A DNA stretch of 64,000 nt, from positions 620,001 to 684,000 of the forward strand of contig NZ_JBFEFI010000004.1 in assembly GCF_040717535.1 (NCBI RefSeq). The letters run 5' to 3'. Under the pieces are notes generated by a model. That model saw only the letters and a list, made by a program, of their open reading frames with translations. It was not told the DNA's origin and ran no database searches. Both the position numbers and the translations under genes were made by a program. Below are positions 35,712 to 45,547 of the stretch, piece after piece. The first letter of the stretch is position 1. The number at the start of each line of letters is the position of its first letter. The DNA comes from Thalassoglobus sp. JC818 (GTDB taxonomy: Bacteria; Planctomycetota; Planctomycetia; Planctomycetales; Planctomycetaceae).

Positions 35712-36158
35712 TCACTCTGACTTCGAATGAATTTCGACGAAGACCGTTTCCCACAGACCGCCGGGGAGCGAACGAGTTTCTGTTGGTTCGAAAGTAATCG
35801 CGAACAGCAATTCGTTGAAGTCTTCAAGGTTGGCCGTGACATCGAATCGAAGCGGCTCTTCGCTGACAGGCTTCAACGCGCTTTGATTGACATGAAAGTC
35901 TGAAACGTCGCCCACACCTTCAGGGATGTAAATCTGAACGCACTCATCTGGAGTCAACCCGGACGGACGATGAAACCGACGGCGAAACCAGGCTGTTCCT
36001 CCGCTCTCTCCGAACAAGGCTCGCCAGTCCATCGGCATTGAGTGTCGCTGCCAAGTCAGATCCTGGTTTGAAGTTGGAATGTCTTCGAGGCTGATTCCGG
36101 GCGGCAGGACTTCCCACGGACCTTTCAAACGAATGCGATGGAGAAGATTGGAATTCAT
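35712..36158 (-). CDS. GH2-type sugar-binding-domain-like small protein
   Basis: The 148-aa protein resembles the N-terminal jelly-roll domain of family 2 glycoside hydrolases: LKGPWEVLPPG, DWRALFGESGGTAWFRRRFHRPSGL, and later strands ending in LPGGLWETVFVEI. The catalytic barrel is absent, and no frameshifted remainder is visible next to it, so it is a free-standing domain. It lacks a signal peptide. The ATG used gives an N-terminus close to the domain start; the frame is open 16 codons further upstream. It is convergent with the propeller gene, eight bases apart. Confidence 0.65.
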   Translation of the reverse strand: MNSNLLHRIRLKGPWEVLPPGISLEDIPTSNQDLTWQRHSMPMDWRALFGESGGTAWFRRRFHRPSGLTPDECVQIYIPEGVGDVSDFHVNQSALKPVSEEPLRFDVTANLEDFNELLFAITFEPTETRSLPGGLWETVFVEIHSKSE

Positions 36159-36232
36159 AAGAGCAATCGGGTCACGAATTGAGTTCGTACTCGTATTTAT
36201 CAACAATGCGTCACAACGGTGACTTTGGGGAT

Positions 36233-36293
36233 TAGAGCAACTTCATTGCTGGTTTGCAGCGACTCGCACGAGCAAACACCGCCTTCAGCGCGA
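36233..36293 (-). repeat. Dispersed intergenic repeat, copy D (partial)
   Basis: The minus strand reads GGCGGTGTTTGCTCGTGCGAG, then TGCAAACCAGCAATGAAG and TTGCTCTAA. This matches the right half of the 6.7-kb copy and the inverted end of the 27.1-kb copy. The CTTTCC-TGCACTCGCTTG half is missing. Confidence 0.6.
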
Positions 36294-36359
36294 GAATCGA
36301 AGGCCGACTAATGCTCTGCATCAATAAGAATGATGAAAGTTTTGAGGGACGGGAAAGCG

Positions 36360-37151
36360 ATGGATTCAAACGATATTCAGAAGCGACTTGAGTTTACTCT
36401 CGAGGCATCCGAGCGAGCGGAAGCCATCGTGATGAAGTACTTTCTCGACTCAAATCTTCAGGTCCAATTGAAGGGGGACAGCTCACCCGTGACGGTCGCT
36501 GACCGTGGAGCGGAAGAGTTTTTGCGAGGCAAGATCGCTCAGGAGTTTCCGGACGACGCCATTCTTGGAGAAGAGTTCGGCGAGCAACCCGGAACAAGTG
36601 GCTATCGTTGGATTCTCGATCCAATCGACGGCACGAAGTCGTTCATTCATGGCGTTCCGCTCTTCGGAATGTTGATCGGGCTTCAATACGAGGAGACCTG
36701 CGTCGCGGGGATTTGTCGAATCCCAGCTTTGAAGGAAGTGGTGTACGCGCGTCGTGGCGGTGGAGCATGGTGGCAGCGGGGAGACGGGTCTCCCGTTCGT
36801 GCTCAGGTCAGTTCGCAGGACTCAATGGAGAAATCCTTGTTCCTCTTCACTGCTGTCGAAGGGTTTCAGGACATTGACCGCATGGATGCTTTGGAGAAAT
36901 TCTCAACTGCGAGCGCCCTCTCACGCAGTTGGGGTGACTGCTACGGACACATTCTCGTCGCGACGGGTCGGGCCGACTATATGGTCGATCCGCTGCTTGC
37001 GGAATGGGATGCAGCTGCCTTGATTCCGATCGTCGAGGAAGCGGGCGGAGTCTTCATGACGTGGTCGGGGGAATCAACTGCAACTGGAGGCAACGGGATC
37101 TCAACGACTCCGGCGCTGCGAGATGAAATCCTGAAGATCTGTAACGGATAG
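36360..37151 (+). CDS. Inositol monophosphatase-family phosphatase, HisN-like
   Basis: The 263-aa protein has the complete IMPase signatures: DSSPVTVADRGAEEFLR, ILGEEFGE (metal-binding Glu pair), WILDPIDGTKSFIHGVP and LAEWDAAALIPIVEEAGG. The closest family I can name is the IMPase-like histidinol-phosphatase (HisN), suggested by GTKSFIHGVPLFG and GICRIPALKEVVYARRGGGAW. The ATG is preceded by GGGAAAGCG; the frame also opens ten codons earlier. Unlike the 27-kb paralogue it keeps the WDxAA motif. Confidence 0.87.
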   Translation: MDSNDIQKRLEFTLEASERAEAIVMKYFLDSNLQVQLKGDSSPVTVADRGAEEFLRGKIAQEFPDDAILGEEFGEQPGTSGYRWILDPIDGTKSFIHGVPLFGMLIGLQYEETCVAGICRIPALKEVVYARRGGGAWWQRGDGSPVRAQVSSQDSMEKSLFLFTAVEGFQDIDRMDALEKFSTASALSRSWGDCYGHILVATGRADYMVDPLLAEWDAAALIPIVEEAGGVFMTWSGESTATGGNGISTTPALRDEILKICNG

Positions 37152-37226
37152 AAGTCATTGGACGGCATATCAATTTCCTCAATTCAGCGAAAATGTTGAA
37201 GGCATTCAGTTCTCTGACAACCGACT

Positions 37227-38468
37227 GTGAGTGACATGAAATGGTTCGAGACGGTCACCGGACGAAAAGTGCTCTTCGGATCGCTTTATTTCAGCGAAGG
37301 TGCTCCGATCGGGTTCATTTGGCTCGCACTTCCGACACAACTCCGATCAGCAGGCGTGCCGGTTGAGCAAATCACGTGGCTGGCAGCCATTCTAGTTCTC
37401 CCATGGAGCTTCAAGTTTGCGTGGGCTCCGGTCATTGATGCTTTCCAAAGTTCGAACTGGACGCATCGACACTGGATCATTGCAGCCCAAAGCGTGATGG
37501 GATCGACACTCATCCCGTTGTTTTGGCTCGATCCGGTTGATCAGTTTGGGACGTTGGCCGCACTTTTGTTCGTGCATGCCTGCGCAGCTGCGACACAAGA
37601 CGTCGCGATCGATGCGATGTGCATTTCGATGACCGAACCGGAAGAGCGAGCTGCATACAATGCCTGGATGCAGGTCGGAATGTTGCTCGGCCGCGCATCA
37701 ATGGGTGGCGGAGCATTGGTCATTGGGCAATATCTCAGCCGGGAGTGGGTGATCGCTTTGCTGATCTTGTCGACCACTTTCTCCATGTTTCTCGTCGCGA
37801 CGGTCTCAAACGCTGCCTCACGGCGGGGTCGTGAACCCGCACCTCGCGAGATGATGCCCTCGCTGAAACTGGCGATCACCGATTTTCGAACGTGGCTGGG
37901 ACTGATTTTCGCATTCATTGGAGGGGCAGCTTTCAAGTCGTTGGAAGTAATTTACGGGCCATTTCTGGTTGATCGCGGCTACTCAGAATCGACGATCGGC
38001 TGGTTCTCGCTGGGGCCGATGATCGGGTTTATGGTCGCTGGTGCACTTCTCGGCGGATGGCTGACAACCCGATACGGGTCGAAAGTCTGTGTACAATGGT
38101 TTCTCACTTCCATTGCAGCGACCGTGACACTGCTTGCAGGAGTCGCCTACTGGGATCAATCCGGGCAAAACGCTTGGCTTCTCGTATTTTTGGCTGCGAC
38201 TGCTGTGGGAATTGGCGCGTTCACAGCTTCGTCGTACACATTGTTCATGAACCTGACGCGTCCGGAAATCGCCGCCACACAATTCAGCGCGATGATGGGA
38301 GCCACCAACGGCTGCGAATCTTGGTCAAGCTACGTCAGCGGACGAATCACAGCATCACATGGCTATCCTGCTGCCATGCTGGCGATGTGCCTCATTTCGC
38401 TTGCTGCGCTACCGGTCATCCGTCTGCTTCCAGAACTCGAACGCTCCAGCGTCATTGAGAGTGATTGA
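37227..38468 (+). CDS. MFS permease, AmpG-like
   Basis: About 12 hydrophobic segments in 413 aa. Motifs are typical of AmpG and acetyl-CoA transporter-like MFS members: GSLYFSEGAPIGFIWLALPTQLR, LPWSFKFAWAPVIDAF, AAATQDVAIDAMCISM and later GPMIGFMVAGALLGG and SSYTLFMNLTRPEIAATQFS. AmpG imports anhydromuropeptides for wall recycling, and the QDVAIDA block is shared with it. Because planctomycete peptidoglycan genes vary, the substrate stays open. The start is a GTG, with an ATG three codons later as the alternative. Confidence 0.88.
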   Translation: MSDMKWFETVTGRKVLFGSLYFSEGAPIGFIWLALPTQLRSAGVPVEQITWLAAILVLPWSFKFAWAPVIDAFQSSNWTHRHWIIAAQSVMGSTLIPLFWLDPVDQFGTLAALLFVHACAAATQDVAIDAMCISMTEPEERAAYNAWMQVGMLLGRASMGGGALVIGQYLSREWVIALLILSTTFSMFLVATVSNAASRRGREPAPREMMPSLKLAITDFRTWLGLIFAFIGGAAFKSLEVIYGPFLVDRGYSESTIGWFSLGPMIGFMVAGALLGGWLTTRYGSKVCVQWFLTSIAATVTLLAGVAYWDQSGQNAWLLVFLAATAVGIGAFTASSYTLFMNLTRPEIAATQFSAMMGATNGCESWSSYVSGRITASHGYPAAMLAMCLISLAALPVIRLLPELERSSVIESD

Positions 38469-38615
38469 GTGAGATTCTACCGAGCGAGCAAGAAGCCTCT
38501 GGAATCGACACGAAATCGACACTCTCTCTTCAAAGCCTGTTTCAGCTTGGTACTCGGAACCGGCAGCACTTGCTACAACTCGTGTTCACAACACATTTGC
38601 TGAGAGGTTTTTACG

Positions 38616-39617
38616 ATGAACGACGATGAAGACGACTGGGATGGCGACCTCTTTGAGGATGAACCGTCGTTGAATCATCAAGCTTGGGACCTCGTTCAGC
38701 AGGTCCTGTACAACCTCGACGAACTTCGCGTTGAGCCGGCCGTTTCTTCTGACAGCGGGATTGTTCTCGACTTTGGCGTCAACGTGCCTGGCAATCTCTC
38801 AGCAGGATTGGCACTGGCGGAGATTTGCTGTTCCGGGCTGTCGGACTTTTCGATTGTCCCCGGTGACGTAGCAGGCGTTCGCTGGCCGCACATTTTTGTT
38901 CAGACAGATGATCCTGTCGAATCGTGTTTACTCAGCCAGTACGCAGGCTGGCAGCTTCAAGTCGACGACTATTTCGCAATGGCGAGCGGTCCGATGCGAA
39001 CGGCTCGCGGATCAGAACCGCTGTTTGAAACACTTCAATATCAGGAAGTTTCTGACTGCGTTGTTGGAGTCCTCGAAGCAGGTGCGCTTCCGACCGATGA
39101 CGTCATTCAGGAGATTGCCGATCAATGCAACGTTCCGGTCGATGGAGTGGCGGTTCTCGTCGCACCGACGTCCAGCGTGGCGGGGAACTTTCAAGTCGTT
39201 TCACGTTCGGTCGAAACAGCGATGCACAAGCTGTTCGAATTGGGATTCGATGTGAGTCGAGTCGAATCGGCCTGCGGCAGTGCCCCCATTTCTCCCGTAG
39301 CGGCAGACGATCTCACCGGAATCGGACGCACGAACGATGCGATCCTGTACGGTGGCAGTGTAACGCTGTGGGTACGTGGTGATGACGACATGATCCGCGA
39401 ACTCGGTCCCAAAGTCCCCGCATCATCTTCTGAGATGTATGGGCGACCCTTTATCGAAATCTTCGAAGCAGCTGGGCGAGACTTTTATCAGATTGATCCC
39501 CACTTATTCAGCCCGGGTGAAGTCGTCTTCCACAACGTCGAAACAGGTTCGGTGTTTCAGTTCGGACGCTTGAATCCCGATGTTCTCTTGAAGTCATTCC
39601 ACCTCAAGAGAGGGTGA
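38616..39617 (+). CDS. mch: Methenyltetrahydromethanopterin cyclohydrolase
   Basis: Interconverts 5,10-methenyl- and N5-formyl-tetrahydromethanopterin in H4MPT-linked C1 oxidation or detoxification of formaldehyde. An acidic N-terminal extension of about 18 residues precedes the enzyme. Family motifs are clear: VLDFGVNVPGNLSAGL, EICCSGL, FAMASGPMRTARG, VLVAPTSSVAGNFQV, CGSAPISPVAADDL, GRTNDAILYGG and a C-terminal IDPHLFSPGEVVFHN. The length of 333 aa is near the usual 310-325. H4MPT enzymes occur in archaea, methylotrophs and planctomycetes. No fhc, fae or mtdB gene is in the window, so the pathway is scattered. Confidence 0.93.
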   Translation: MNDDEDDWDGDLFEDEPSLNHQAWDLVQQVLYNLDELRVEPAVSSDSGIVLDFGVNVPGNLSAGLALAEICCSGLSDFSIVPGDVAGVRWPHIFVQTDDPVESCLLSQYAGWQLQVDDYFAMASGPMRTARGSEPLFETLQYQEVSDCVVGVLEAGALPTDDVIQEIADQCNVPVDGVAVLVAPTSSVAGNFQVVSRSVETAMHKLFELGFDVSRVESACGSAPISPVAADDLTGIGRTNDAILYGGSVTLWVRGDDDMIRELGPKVPASSSEMYGRPFIEIFEAAGRDFYQIDPHLFSPGEVVFHNVETGSVFQFGRLNPDVLLKSFHLKRG

Positions 39618-39761
39618 GCGACTTGCAAGAGTTGACAGGCTGCCGGTATTTTCCGTTATTGTTCACGTTTTGAAGTCGATTGTTTTCGTCGACAGAAGCG
39701 ATCGCTCGCGCCAAATACTTGTTGCGTTCCATCGACTGCCGTTGTTGCCACGGAGTGACCA

Positions 39762-40667
39762 TTGACTGCAGAGATTGCAGACCCTCAATCGACCCGATCA
39801 GAACGACAGGTTTGGGCGATCCTCGGCCTCCTCTTCGCCGGGTGGCTCATTTATCGAGCTGTCTTCATCGGAGCAGGTTCTGCTTACGTCGCAGATGTCA
39901 ACGGGCAATATCAATCAGCCACGTACAACGACTTTCTCGTCGGAACGGCCGTTTACAGCCCAGTTCGAACAGTGGGAACCTGGGTTGCTGCTTTCCTGAC
40001 GTTGTGCATCTTCTCGTTCTTGTATCGCGACAACCCGTTCTACAAATTCGCGGAAGCGGTGTTTGTGGGTGTCTCCGCTGCGTACTGGATGGTGATTGCT
40101 TTCTGGACAGTCATCATCCCCAATCTGCTGGGCAAGATCTGGCCCTCGTGGATTCAATCCTGGGCGATGCCAGGATTGTCGCCGGTTCGTGATGAATCCT
40201 GGTGGATGTTCCTGATTCCTCTTGTCTTAGGCGGAATGCTTCTGTGGAGGCTCTCTCCCAAAGGAGCGTGGATCGCTCGCTGGCCATTGGCATTCATTAT
40301 CGGGTCAACAGCCGGAATTCGGCTTGTTGGCTTTCTTCAAGCAGATTTCATCAGTCAGATCCACAACACAATCGTCCCCGTTGTGGTCGTGACGGATTCC
40401 GAGTTTCAGTTTTGGGAGAGTGTCCAAAATATCCTGCTCGTCATCTCCGTCCTGTCTGCGATCGTTTACTTCTTCTTCTCCGTGGAACACACCGGTGTTG
40501 TCGGTCAGGTTTCGCGGATCGGTGTGTGGGTGTTGATGGTCACGTTCGGAGCTGCATTCGGCTATACCGTGATGGGTCGAATCGCCTTGCTGGCGATTCG
40601 TTTCGAATTCCTCTTCGACGACTGGCTCTGGTTGATCGACCCTGCTCATAAGCGACTCGGGCTGTAA
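39762..40667 (+). CDS. Multi-pass membrane protein of unknown function
   Basis: The 301-aa protein has about eight hydrophobic helices (for example VWAILGLLFAGWLIYRAVFI, VAAFLTLCIFSFLY, MVIAFWTVIIPNLLG, WMFLIPLVLGGMLLW). It resembles no transporter I can name. The TTG start has GGAG seven bases upstream. It ends six bases before moeA, so the two are likely co-transcribed. Whether it serves molybdenum cofactor use is not shown by the sequence. Confidence 0.75.
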   Translation: MTAEIADPQSTRSERQVWAILGLLFAGWLIYRAVFIGAGSAYVADVNGQYQSATYNDFLVGTAVYSPVRTVGTWVAAFLTLCIFSFLYRDNPFYKFAEAVFVGVSAAYWMVIAFWTVIIPNLLGKIWPSWIQSWAMPGLSPVRDESWWMFLIPLVLGGMLLWRLSPKGAWIARWPLAFIIGSTAGIRLVGFLQADFISQIHNTIVPVVVVTDSEFQFWESVQNILLVISVLSAIVYFFFSVEHTGVVGQVSRIGVWVLMVTFGAAFGYTVMGRIALLAIRFEFLFDDWLWLIDPAHKRLGL

Positions 40668-40673
40668 GCTGCA

Positions 40674-41927
40674 ATGAAAGAGTGCCCGACGATGCTGAGC
40701 GTGACCGAAGCTCTCGATCTAGTCCGAGATCGAGTCCTTCCTGGAGAGACTTCACTTAAGCCATTGAGCGAGTCGTTAGGACATGTCGTCGCTGAATCGG
40801 TTTTGAGTCCGATCGATTCTCCACCATTCGACAAGTCGATGATGGACGGATTCGCCATTCGCACCGAAGACTTCGCTCAGGGAGTGGTGCCGCTTTCGCT
40901 CGTCGGACAAATTACAGCTGGCGAGTCATCGGATTCCCCACTGCAATCCGGGGAAACCGTTCAGATCATGACGGGAGCACCGATCCCGCCAAATGTGGAT
41001 GCCGTCGTTCCTGTCGAATTGTCATTGGTGGAAAACGGAGTCGTCCACCTGAGCGTTGATCCTTCTCAACTTCGCTCCGGATGGAACATCATTCCTCGCG
41101 GATCAAACATGCAGCAGGGGACCGAAGTTCTCAGCGCTGGGTCGTCGATTCGTCCGCAAGAAATCGCCTTGTTGGGTGAGATCGGAAAAGCCAGCCTTCG
41201 CGTCCACCATCGTCCCCGAGTCGCGGTTCTTGCCACCGGAAACGAACTCGTCGACGTTGGCGAAACTCCCGGTCCGGGACAAATCCGGAACTCGAACGCT
41301 TTGATGCTCGCAGCCCAAGTCGAATCGTGTGGTGGAATCCCGGTCGTTTTGGGACTCGCCCGAGACAATCGCGATGACCTGCGTGCAAAAGTTGAGGCTG
41401 GCCTCGAGTGCGACATGCTTTGCCTTTCAGGTGGCGTATCTGCCGGGACTTTGGATCTTGTCCCGTCTGTGCTGGCGGGAGCTGGCGTTGAACCCGTTTT
41501 TCACAAAGTCGCGATGAAGCCAGGCAAGCCGATCTGGTTTGGATCGCGAAACGACTCGGTCAACGGACCGTGTTATGTGTTCGGCTTGCCGGGAAATCCG
41601 GTGAGCAGTATGGTCTGTTTTGAACTGTTCGTCAGAACAGCACTGCGGAAGTTTTGCGGAGGCAACCAGACGGACGTTCCTCTGCAGAACGCACATTTGA
41701 AGCGAGACTTTCAGCAGAGGGGAGATCGTCAGGTGTGGTTTCCATCGACTCTGGAATTCGAAGGCGGGAAAGCCGTCGTCAATCCGGTCGACTGGAAAGG
41801 ATCATCCGACTTACGTTCGACCCTGTTGGCCAATTGCAGCGTCGTTTTCGATGCTGGAGACAAGCTGTACCAGGCCGGGGAACTCGTCCAAGTCCTCGCG
41901 TGGTCCAGACCTTCATTCGGAAGCTAA
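40674..41927 (+). CDS. moeA: Molybdopterin molybdenumtransferase MoeA
   Basis: Inserts molybdate into adenylylated molybdopterin. Motifs are SPPFDKSMMDGFAIR, IMTGAPIPPNVDAVVPVE, IPRGSNMQQGTEVL, RVAVLATGNELVDVGETPGPGQIRNSN, CLSGGVSAGTLDLVP, VAMKPGKPIWFG and FGLPGNPVSSMVCFELFVR. The usual SGGVSxG-(D/E) block has T-L-D here. The 417-aa length is normal and domains I-IV are all covered. A Met six codons later (MLSVTEAL) matches family N-termini and is an alternative start. It follows the membrane protein gene by six bases. Confidence 0.93.
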   Translation: MKECPTMLSVTEALDLVRDRVLPGETSLKPLSESLGHVVAESVLSPIDSPPFDKSMMDGFAIRTEDFAQGVVPLSLVGQITAGESSDSPLQSGETVQIMTGAPIPPNVDAVVPVELSLVENGVVHLSVDPSQLRSGWNIIPRGSNMQQGTEVLSAGSSIRPQEIALLGEIGKASLRVHHRPRVAVLATGNELVDVGETPGPGQIRNSNALMLAAQVESCGGIPVVLGLARDNRDDLRAKVEAGLECDMLCLSGGVSAGTLDLVPSVLAGAGVEPVFHKVAMKPGKPIWFGSRNDSVNGPCYVFGLPGNPVSSMVCFELFVRTALRKFCGGNQTDVPLQNAHLKRDFQQRGDRQVWFPSTLEFEGGKAVVNPVDWKGSSDLRSTLLANCSVVFDAGDKLYQAGELVQVLAWSRPSFGS

Positions 41928-42022
41928 GAGTCGACTGAAACCGGCTCAACGGCCTGAGCCTGAGTCCTTTCTTCCAACACCGATGATCAACGTTCGATCC
42001 AAACGATGAAACTGGACATGCC

Positions 42023-43918
42023 ATGGATGACATGCCTGCGACTGCTTCTGAGCCATCTCTGAATGCTGCCGATGCAGCCAGAATTCAAGAGATCGTCGAA
42101 CGTCCTCAGAAGAAGAAAAGAGTGCCGGGACGAGGAGTTGTCCTGCGTGCTGCACTCGCGACTGCGGTTATGCTTTGGGCTGCGTTCACTCCGCTCGACT
42201 GGGGTTGGCTGGCATGGATCAGCCTTGTTCCCCTTTTGTCGATCGCTCGCATTCCCGATCGGCTTGGATGGACCTATCGACTGCTGTACCTAAGCGGATT
42301 CATTTACTGGCTGATTACACTTCAGTGGATGCGATACGGTGATCCGTCGATGTATATCGCTCTGGCGGCGATGGCATTCTATTTGGCCTTTCTCTGGCCC
42401 ATCTTCGTCTGGTTAAACCGGACATGCTTGCATCGATTTCGAATTCCCCTGTTCGTATTCGCGCCGATCCTCTGGACCGGGCTTGAGTACCTGCGGTCGT
42501 TTCTGTTCACCGGTTTTTCCTGGTATTACCTCGGACACACTCAACACAACTGGGTCGACTTGATTCAGATCAGCGATCTCGTTGGCTCGTACGGAATCTC
42601 GTTTCTCATCGTGCTCTCCAACGCGGTGATCACAGAGTGTCTGCCTCTGCGCTGGATCAGGCGTGGGCTTGGAATTCAGAGCAACACAGCGACTGACGAA
42701 TCCTCATCGCTGAATGAGAAACTATTGATCCAAACCAGCGGAGGAGATCGTCCACTTCTTCATCGACTCGGGATGATTGGACTCTCTGTCGGACTGGTCA
42801 TCGGGGCGATGATTTACGGTCAAATTCGTCGCGGATCAGAAGCATTTCCGGTCGGTCCACGGGTCTCACTCGTCCAGGGGAACTTTGTCGCATCGCTGAA
42901 GTCGGACCGAGACCAATGGGGCGAGATCTTTCAGGTTCACTATCACCTGACTGGTCTCTCGGTGCGGTTTCAGCCTGATCTGATTGTCTGGCCAGAAGGG
43001 ATGTTTCGTTACCCGGTCTACGAGACTCAAAAGGGATTAAGCAACGAACAGCTCGACGAAATCCTGGAGAAGGAATTTCCCGAAATCGGCCTGACTTCCG
43101 ACTATTGGAATTCCGGAGACAGCCAGCAACGACTCTCGTCGATTGCAGACATGACCGATGCCGGGTTGATCGTCGGGGCAAGTGTTTTCGCGGCGGAGAA
43201 GGACAAGGTCGATGTCTACAACTCGGCGATCTTTGCTGCCCCTCAAACCGGAATTCAGGGCCGTTATCACAAGATTCACCGCGTCCCCTTCGGTGAATAC
43301 ATTCCACTTCGCGAACAACTTCCGCTGATCCAGTCATTGACTCCGTTTCGTGGCGATTTCGGGATTCAGGCCGGAACAAATCTCGAAGTGTTTCAGTACA
43401 AAGACTGGCGACTGCTGCCTGTCATTTGCTTTGAGGACACAGTTCCTCACCTTGTCAGACAACTCGTCCATCAAGCTCAGGAAAGAGACAGCGCTCCTGT
43501 AGATGTTCTCGTCAATCTGACGAATGACGGTTGGTTTCATGGATCAAGCGAATTGGACCAGCATCTGATCACCGCGAAGTTCCGAACCATCGAAACACGC
43601 ACTCCGATGGTTCGGGCTGTGAATACAGGAATCTCGGCCGTCATCGATGGAGATGGTGTTGTTCGAGAACCGGATGACTTTATCGACCTCGATGCCAAGC
43701 GGGAGGAACGGGATCCGACCAAGTCGATGAAAAACCCGGAAACAGGTCGCTATCACAGGCAGCGGAATCTGGCTTTAATTGCTGATGTCCCGCTCGATCC
43801 TCGCGAGAGCTTTTACGTGAAGTACGGGGACTGGTTTGCAGCTGGGTGCCTGGTCGCCGTCTTCGCAACATTCTTCCTCAGCTTCATCATTCGACCATCT
43901 CAAGTCGCCAGCGAGTGA
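42023..43918 (+). CDS. lnt: Apolipoprotein N-acyltransferase
   Basis: Adds the third acyl chain to lipoproteins at the inner membrane. About six N-terminal helices ([16 protein letters not shown] onward) surround [10 protein letters not shown] and [21 protein letters not shown]. The nitrilase domain follows, with Glu in LIVWPEGMF near 323, Lys in [14 protein letters not shown] near 416 and nucleophile Cys in [10 protein letters not shown] near 468, so the triad is intact. A final helix ends the protein. At 631 aa it exceeds the usual 500-530, through an N-terminal tail, a loop before helix 6 and an insert in the nitrilase domain. Confidence 0.93.
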   Translation: MDDMPATASEPSLNAADAARIQEIVERPQKKKRVPGRGVVLRAALATAVMLWAAFTPLDWGWLAWISLVPLLSIARIPDRLGWTYRLLYLSGFIYWLITLQWMRYGDPSMYIALAAMAFYLAFLWPIFVWLNRTCLHRFRIPLFVFAPILWTGLEYLRSFLFTGFSWYYLGHTQHNWVDLIQISDLVGSYGISFLIVLSNAVITECLPLRWIRRGLGIQSNTATDESSSLNEKLLIQTSGGDRPLLHRLGMIGLSVGLVIGAMIYGQIRRGSEAFPVGPRVSLVQGNFVASLKSDRDQWGEIFQVHYHLTGLSVRFQPDLIVWPEGMFRYPVYETQKGLSNEQLDEILEKEFPEIGLTSDYWNSGDSQQRLSSIADMTDAGLIVGASVFAAEKDKVDVYNSAIFAAPQTGIQGRYHKIHRVPFGEYIPLREQLPLIQSLTPFRGDFGIQAGTNLEVFQYKDWRLLPVICFEDTVPHLVRQLVHQAQERDSAPVDVLVNLTNDGWFHGSSELDQHLITAKFRTIETRTPMVRAVNTGISAVIDGDGVVREPDDFIDLDAKREERDPTKSMKNPETGRYHRQRNLALIADVPLDPRESFYVKYGDWFAAGCLVAVFATFFLSFIIRPSQVASE

Positions 43919-44141
43919 CGTTTCGCCGTCAAATCTGATGGGCTCACTGCTTCTTCAAACGTGAGCCAATTTCGATCGCGACAGCCCGCGGTGTGGGAGC
44001 TTCGGCGGTTGATTTCTCCGAAGAAAGACCCTGATTCATCGACGTCATGACGATGGTTGTGCGAACCGATCGCTCCAATCAGTCGGAAAATACTTGGAAA
44101 TTCCGTGGTCAAAATCGGCACTCTTTCTACAAAACAAGAGT

Positions 44142-44168
44142 GAACGATTTGAACGTTTTTAATCGTTC
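44142..44168 (+). promoter_or_regulatory. Leader hairpin upstream of fasciclin gene
   Basis: GAACGATT and AATCGTTC pair over 8 bases around an 11-base loop and are followed by GG-TTTTCC. It lies 18-35 bases before the possible starts, so it may be a 5' UTR structure or a protein-binding site. Confidence 0.35.
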
Positions 44169-44203
44169 GGTTTTCCTCAAATTGAATGAGTGTGAGAACG
44201 ACC

Positions 44204-45163
44204 ATGTTGAAGAAAGTCCTTCCCCTTGCGTTAATTGCAGCGATTTCGTCCGTTGGTTTCGCTGCCGACAAGAACATTGTTGAGACCGCCGTCGAAGCAG
44301 GTTCATTCAAAACGCTGGCAGCTGCCCTTCAAGCAGCTAACCTCGTTGAAACACTTCAGGGAGACGGTCCCTTCACGGTCTTTGCCCCCACCGACGATGC
44401 CTTCGCGAATCTGCCTGAGGGGACTCTTGACGAATTGTTAAAGCCCGAGAGCAAAGAAACTCTGACCGGCATTCTCACCTATCACGTTGTGGCTGGTGAA
44501 GTTCCTGCGGCGAAAGTCGTGAAGCTCTCTGGAGCGACAACAGTCAACGGCCAGCGAGTTGACATCGCAGCGAAAGACGGAGTGACAGTCGATCAAGCGA
44601 AAGTTGTGACAACTGACATTCAATGCTCGAATGGGATCATTCACATCATCGACGCAGTTCTCCTCCCAGAGAGTCAATCAATCGTTGGAGTTGCCAAAGA
44701 AGCCAAAACCTTCGAAACACTGATCGCAGCCGCACAAGCAGCGGGATTGGCAGAAGTTCTTGATCAGCAAGGTCCATTTACCGTCTTTGCCCCAACGGAT
44801 GAAGCATTCGCGAAACTCCCAGCTGGAACCGTTGAATCTCTTCTGAAGCCTGAAAACAAAGCGAAACTCGCTTCGATCCTGAAGTATCACGTTGTGCCGG
44901 GACGCATCTACTCGGAAGGAGCTCTCGAAGCTGGAAAAGCAAAAACCCTGCAGGGAGCATCGGTCGAAATCGGAGTTCAGAGCGGTCACGCGAAGGTAAA
45001 CGACGCGAATCTCATCGCGACAGACATTGATGCTTCAAATGGAGTCATTCATGTTGTCGACTCTGTTTTGATGCCACCGAAGGGGGAAAGCAAGAAACAG
45101 GCAGCCGTCTACACGACGCCATGTCAGTCTTCTCAGACTGTCGTGATCCGAGCACAACACTAA
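44204..45163 (+). CDS. Secreted protein with two fasciclin (FAS1) domains
   Basis: The signal peptide [20 protein letters not shown] is followed by two tandem FAS1 domains of about 130 residues each. Both carry the H1 motif ([34 protein letters not shown]), the central YH dipeptide ([16 protein letters not shown]) and the H2 motif ([26 protein letters not shown]). Such proteins mediate adhesion or bind polysaccharide at the cell surface. A Lys/Gln-rich tail ends the protein. An ATG six codons upstream is an alternative start. A strong terminator follows. Confidence 0.92.
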   Translation: MLKKVLPLALIAAISSVGFAADKNIVETAVEAGSFKTLAAALQAANLVETLQGDGPFTVFAPTDDAFANLPEGTLDELLKPESKETLTGILTYHVVAGEVPAAKVVKLSGATTVNGQRVDIAAKDGVTVDQAKVVTTDIQCSNGIIHIIDAVLLPESQSIVGVAKEAKTFETLIAAAQAAGLAEVLDQQGPFTVFAPTDEAFAKLPAGTVESLLKPENKAKLASILKYHVVPGRIYSEGALEAGKAKTLQGASVEIGVQSGHAKVNDANLIATDIDASNGVIHVVDSVLMPPKGESKKQAAVYTTPCQSSQTVVIRAQH

Positions 45164-45547
45164 ACCTGAGATCGTTCTGAGATCGGCTCCTAAGTCCCCT
45201 GAACCTCTCAATTCGCCTACTGTACCAGCTGGTCAGTGAAGGAAACTTCGCTGGCCAGTTGTTTTTGTTTTGGAGCGGTCGGATTTCACATCTCTGCGAA
45301 TCGGCCAGCTCACGCTCTTTCGCCTCAGCTTAAGACCCTTAACATGAATCCTTCCACCGCATCAGCCGATCCAATCAGCGACCGTCGATTTGAAAATTGC
45401 CTCCCCGACCGCTTGACCGTGAGAACGCTGATCCAGTATTGCAAGTTCTAACATTCAACCGGTTCCAGGGGCGGGATCGACATTGACGCAGTTGCACGAA
45501 ACGCGAACAATCTCCCATTAACAAAGCCTCGACTGACAGGAAGACAG
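45164..45547. other. Intergenic region between the fasciclin gene and clpP
   Basis: The first 110 bases hold a strong rho-independent terminator; the rest is the upstream region of clpP. No CIRCE (GAGTGC inverted repeat), CtsR-type or other heat-shock element is visible, and no clear -35/-10 pair stands out. Confidence 0.5.
45226..45271 (+). terminator. Rho-independent terminator after the fasciclin gene
   Basis: CAGCTGGTCAGTGAAG pairs with CTTCGCTGGCCAGTTG over 16 positions (three G-U wobbles) closing a GAAA tetraloop, and is followed by TTTTTGTTTT. It is about 60 bases past the stop. Confidence 0.85.

Noticed and set aside
45164-45547. CIRCE or CtsR box before the clpP pair
   Set aside because: No inverted repeat of the expected sequence is present.
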